Part shown: positions 4,359-6,656 of the stretch, one piece after another
Layout of the letters: each line of letters starts with the position of its first letter
Position numbering within the stretch: the stretch's first letter is position 1
From: Geothrix sp.
Lineage (GTDB): Bacteria; Acidobacteriota; Holophagae; Holophagales; Holophagaceae
Reading direction: 5' to 3'
Assembly: GCA_023701165.1 (NCBI GenBank)
Contig: JAMPXL010000051.1
Coordinates: 1 to 6,656 of the forward strand
Length of the DNA: 6,656 nt
Translations under genes and position numbers: made by a program
Notes under the pieces: model-generated
What the model was told of the DNA's origin: nothing
Database searches by the model: none
What the model saw: the letters and a program-made list of their open reading frames with translations, nothing else

Positions 4359-6350
4359 TCAGCGCTGCGCATCCTCCAGGGCGCCCTGGGCCGCCTCCCA
4401 GTCGCTCATGGCATAGGCCAGATCCGCCTCCAGGCCCTTCTGCGCATCCAGCTTCGCGTTGAAGGCCTGCCAGTCGGTGGGGTCCATGGCCGCCATCTCC
4501 TTCTGCATGTCCGCCAGCTTCGCCTCGAGATCCGCCACCTTGGCCTCGGCTTCGGCCACCTGCTTCTCGAAGCGCTTCACGGCCCGCTGCTTGTCCTTGT
4601 CGATGGGGGCGGGCTTGGCTGGCTTGATGGGCGTGGTGACCGGGCTCTGCGGCTTCACCGCAGAGCCCGGCTTCGCCTGCGGCGAATCCTTTTTCTGGGG
4701 TGGATTTGGATTCGGGGTGTCGACTTCATCCTCACTGCCCAGATCCAAATCCACCCAGGCCTGGTGGTCCTCGTAGCCGCCCTCGCGGAACTCGGCCCTG
4801 CCCTCGTGGATGCGCAGCAGGGAGTCCGCCACGCGGCCCAGCAGGTAGCGGTCGTGGGTCACCACGATGGCGGCGCCCGTGAAGCTGAGGATCGTGTCCT
4901 CCATGGCCTCCATGCTGGGGATGTCCATGTGGTTGGTCGGCTCGTCCAGCAGCAGCAGGTTCACGCCCTGGCGGATGAGGGTGGCGATGCTGAGCCGGGC
5001 CCGCTCGCCGCCGGAGAGGGCCGTCACGGGCTTGTCCACCTCGTCGCCGCGGAACTGGAACTTGGCCAGGAAGCCCAGCACGTCCTGCTTCATGGCCTGC
5101 GGCGTCACGCCGTGGATCTGCTGGAACACGGTGTTCCGCGGATCCAGGTTGCGGTGGTGCTGGTCGAAGTAGCCCAGCTTCACCTGGCTGCCCAGGCGGG
5201 CCTGCCCGGTGATGAAGGGGATCTCGTCCGAGATGGCCTTCAGCAGCGTGGACTTGCCGGTGCCGTTGAGGCCCACGATGCCCATCTTCTGGCCGCGCTT
5301 GATCTGGAGCTGCTCCAGGGGCGCGTAGAGGGCCTTCCCGCCCCAGCCCACGCTGGCGTTCTCCAGCACCAATGCCACGTCCCCGCTGCGCTGGGTCTCG
5401 GGAAAGCTGAACTTCACCTTGCGGCGGTCCTTCAGGGGCTTCTGGATGCGCTCGAGCTTGGCGAGGTGCGTGCGGCGGCCCCGGGCCTGCTTGGTGTTCT
5501 GCCCCGCGATGTTGCGGCGGATGTATTCTTCCTGGTTCTTGATGTAGGCCTGCTGCTGCTCGAAGTGGCGCTCCAGCAGCTCCAGCTCCTGTTCCTTCTT
5601 CTCCATGAACTCGGAGTAGTTGCCGTCGTAGGCCCGCGAACGCCCCAGCTCCAGCTCCAGGATCTCGGTGGCGATCTTGTCCAGGAAGTAGCGGTCGTGG
5701 CTGATGACCGCCACGGTGGCATCCGTGTCCTGGATGAAGGACTCCAGCCAGCGCAGGCTGGGCAGATCCAGGTGGTTCGTGGGCTCGTCCAGCAGCAGCA
5801 GGTCCTGGCCCTGGAGGATGGCCTTGGCCAGCATCACCCGGCTCTTCTGGCCGCCCGACAGGGTTTCCACGGGGCGCTCGAAATCGGCGGCGCTGAAGCC
5901 GAGGGACTGGAGGATGCTCTCCGCGCGGGCGCGGATGGTGAAGCCGTCCAGGTGCTCGAAGGCCTCCGTGACCTTCTGGTAGCGCTCCATCACCAGATCC
6001 AGGTCGGCGCCGGCCTCGCCCATGCGGTGCTCCAGCTCGCGCATCTCGTGCTGCAGCTTCTCCACGTCACCGAAGGCCGCCAGGGCCTCTTCCAGCACGC
6101 TGCCCTGCGTGTCCGGCACCAGGTCCTGGGCGTAGTGGCCCATGCGGATGCCGCGTTCCTTCGTGGGCCGCACCACGGTGCCGCTGTCGGCGTCCAGCTG
6201 GCCCAGCAGCAGCTTGAAGACCGTGCTCTTGCCCGCGCCGTTGCGCCCGATGACGCCCCAGCACTCGCCCTCCTGGATGGCCCAGGTGACATCCTTCAGC
6301 ACCTCCTGGGGGCCGAAGCGCAGATCGACGTGGTTGAGCGATGCGAGCAT
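4359..6350 (-). CDS. ABC-F family ATPase with C-terminal coiled coil (Uup/YdiF-like)
   Basis: A 663-residue soluble protein with two ABC ATPase domains and no membrane segments, the ABC-F layout; family members bind the ribosome E site and relieve stalled translation, and some protect against antibiotics. Domain 1: Walker A GRNGAGKS (35-42), signature LSGGQ (164-168), Walker B LLLLDEP with Glu189, switch His218. The inter-domain linker (about 240-320) is charged and helical, with the I-A-G-Q-N-T-K-Q-A-R segment (281-290) seen in Uup/YdiF-type members. Domain 2: Walker A GLNGTGKS (360-367), signature LSGGE (445-449), LLLLDEP with Glu470, His499. Both sites keep the catalytic residues. A Pro/Lys-rich tether (541-585) leads to a C-terminal coiled coil (586-663) like the Uup C-terminal domain. 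The ATG at 6350 is preceded by GAAGG about 9 nt upstream. No promoter is evident in the 25 nt between the start and the tRNA terminator. The tether's DNA is full of inverted repeats. Housekeeping versus resistance function cannot be decided. Confidence 0.93.
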   Translation of the reverse strand: MLASLNHVDLRFGPQEVLKDVTWAIQEGECWGVIGRNGAGKSTVFKLLLGQLDADSGTVVRPTKERGIRMGHYAQDLVPDTQGSVLEEALAAFGDVEKLQHEMRELEHRMGEAGADLDLVMERYQKVTEAFEHLDGFTIRARAESILQSLGFSAADFERPVETLSGGQKSRVMLAKAILQGQDLLLLDEPTNHLDLPSLRWLESFIQDTDATVAVISHDRYFLDKIATEILELELGRSRAYDGNYSEFMEKKEQELELLERHFEQQQAYIKNQEEYIRRNIAGQNTKQARGRRTHLAKLERIQKPLKDRRKVKFSFPETQRSGDVALVLENASVGWGGKALYAPLEQLQIKRGQKMGIVGLNGTGKSTLLKAISDEIPFITGQARLGSQVKLGYFDQHHRNLDPRNTVFQQIHGVTPQAMKQDVLGFLAKFQFRGDEVDKPVTALSGGERARLSIATLIRQGVNLLLLDEPTNHMDIPSMEAMEDTILSFTGAAIVVTHDRYLLGRVADSLLRIHEGRAEFREGGYEDHQAWVDLDLGSEDEVDTPNPNPPQKKDSPQAKPGSAVKPQSPVTTPIKPAKPAPIDKDKQRAVKRFEKQVAEAEAKVADLEAKLADMQKEMAAMDPTDWQAFNAKLDAQKGLEADLAYAMSDWEAAQGALEDAQR
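4640..4670. repeat. Perfect 13-bp GC-rich inverted repeat inside the ABC-F gene
   Basis: CCGGGCTCTGCGG at 4640-4652 is the exact reverse complement of CCGCAGAGCCCGG at 4658-4670, with a 5-nt loop. It encodes residues about 561-571 of the ABC-F tether (Pro/Lys/Ser/Val-rich). A second, smaller hairpin directly abuts it: TTCGCC at 4672-4677 with GGCGAA at 4681-4686 around a 3-nt loop (residues about 555-560). Both would be stable in the mRNA. Confidence 0.8.
4698..4756. repeat. Perfect 14-bp inverted repeat flanking a 31-nt spacer inside the ABC-F gene
   Basis: GGGTGGATTTGGAT at 4698-4711 is the exact reverse complement of ATCCAAATCCACCC at 4743-4756. The arms are A/T-richer than the surrounding gene. 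On the coding (minus) strand the arms encode V-D-L-D-L before the spacer and N-P-N-P-P after it, so one DNA unit in two orientations gives two different short dipeptide-like repeats. It marks the junction between ABC domain 2 and the flexible tether (residues about 532-551). Confidence 0.8.
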
Positions 6351-6375
6351 GTCCGGAGACCTTCAGCTGGAAGCA

Positions 6376-6401
6376 AGAAGGCCACCTTTCGGTGGCCTTC
6401 T
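6376..6401 (-). terminator. Stem-loop terminator of the tRNA-Ala gene
   Basis: An 11-bp perfect stem (6376-6386 with 6391-6401) closes a 4-nt loop which on the minus strand reads GAAA, a stable GNRA tetraloop. It begins 3 nt after the encoded CCA end of the tRNA and is followed by a modestly T-rich tail (TTGCTTCC). Its position fits termination of the tRNA transcript, and it lies 25 nt upstream of the ABC-F start codon. The weak T-tract suggests termination may be incomplete, allowing read-through into the ABC-F gene. Confidence 0.75.
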
Positions 6402-6404
6402 GTT

Positions 6405-6480
<76 letters not shown>

Positions 6481-6494
6481 AATGGGGAAAACCC

Positions 6495-6523
6495 AGTATC
6501 ACACCCCTTCTCCGCTTCTGCAA
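6495..6523 (-). promoter_or_regulatory. Candidate sigma-70-type promoter for tRNA-Ala
   Basis: On the minus strand, TTGCAG (6518-6523) and GATACT (6495-6500) are separated by exactly 17 nt. The -10 box matches TATAAT at four of six positions; the -35 box keeps only TTG of TTGACA. A start about 7 nt after the -10 box would leave a leader of roughly 7 nt before the tRNA, which is usual for tRNA genes. The position is ideal; the -35 match is weak. Confidence 0.5.
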
Positions 6524-6531
6524 GCACAGAT

Positions 6532-6656
6532 CTAGCGGGGCGTGAGCCGCAGCCGCTGGCCGGCCTGGATGCGGTCGCCCTTGAGGCCATTCCAGGCCTT
6601 GAGATCGCCGGGCGCCACGCCGTACTTCCGGGCGATGGCGGCCAGGGTCTCACCCC
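6532..6656 (-). CDS. C-terminal LysM domain of a protein cut by the window edge
   Basis: The minus-strand frame ending in TAG (6532-6534) is open to the right edge and encodes 40 residues, G-E-T-L-A-A-I-A-R-K-Y-G-V, then L-K-A-W-N-G-L, then I-Q-A-G-Q-R-L-R-L. This is the LysM pattern: G-E/D-T-L-x-x-I-A, Y-G-V, a central W-N, and I-x-x-G-Q-x-L at the end. LysM domains bind the N-acetylglucosamine chains of peptidoglycan, so the full protein is probably an envelope protein such as a murein hydrolase, amidase or transglycosylase with LysM at its C-terminus. The first residues of the domain and everything before it lie outside the window. The stop lies about 52 nt before the tRNA, and I see no terminator between them. 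Confidence 0.85.
   Translation of the reverse strand, partial: GETLAAIARKYGVAPGDLKAWNGLKGDRIQAGQRLRLTPR

Noticed and set aside
3493..4416. Plus-strand frame starting at the ATG just after the large palindrome
   Set aside because: It has no ribosome site and is a compositionally biased antisense shadow of the SDR gene, which shows all catalytic motifs.

Overview
The window is dense, high-GC bacterial DNA carrying seven gene features: three on the left half around a divergent start, and four on the minus strand on the right. No mobile-element gene, CRISPR array, rRNA or phage gene is visible. The high GC, bacterial GGAG-type ribosome sites about 5 nt before most starts, a CCA-encoding tRNA, and intergenic palindromes built from short CACCAAG and CAGAGGACAC units suggest a free-living environmental Gram-negative. 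An Acidobacteriota (Holophaga/Geothrix-like) or deltaproteobacterial-type genome would fit. This placement is an impression and not something the sequence proves.

Layout from left to right. (a) 1-320, minus: the N-terminal 106 residues of type III pantothenate kinase (CoA synthesis), cut by the window edge. (b) 429-1799, plus: a PLP-dependent beta-eliminating lyase. Its active-site residues are of the tryptophanase (indole-forming) type, although its length is that of tyrosine phenol-lyase. It diverges from coaX across 108 bp. (c) 1800-1967: a spacer holding an elaborate inverted-repeat element. (d) 1968-3368, plus: a class 3 aldehyde dehydrogenase. (e) 3369-3510: a long, A/T-flanked palindrome between convergent genes, probably a bidirectional terminator. 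(f) 3511-4320, minus: an SDR16C-like short-chain dehydrogenase. (g) 4359-6350, minus: an ABC-F protein with tandem ATPase domains and a C-terminal coiled coil. (h) 6405-6480, minus: tRNA-Ala(GGC), with its own candidate promoter and a GNRA-loop terminator. (i) 6532-6656, minus: the C-terminal LysM domain of a protein cut by the right edge.

How the genes may work together. The alcohol/retinol-type SDR and the class 3 aldehyde dehydrogenase lie tail to tail and could catalyse successive oxidations (alcohol to aldehyde to acid) of a long-chain or other hydrophobic substrate. The ABC-F gene and the SDR are co-directional with a 38-nt gap and may share a transcript. The ABC-F gene starts only 54 nt after the tRNA-Ala gene, with the tRNA terminator in between, so read-through from the tRNA promoter could be its main source of transcription. 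Coenzyme A synthesis and indole formation are not obviously linked to these.

I did not find a clearly new multi-gene system. The most unusual structures are the two intergenic palindromic repeat elements and a cluster of three perfect inverted repeats inside the ABC-F reading frame, exactly at the linker between the second ATPase domain and the C-terminal coiled coil.
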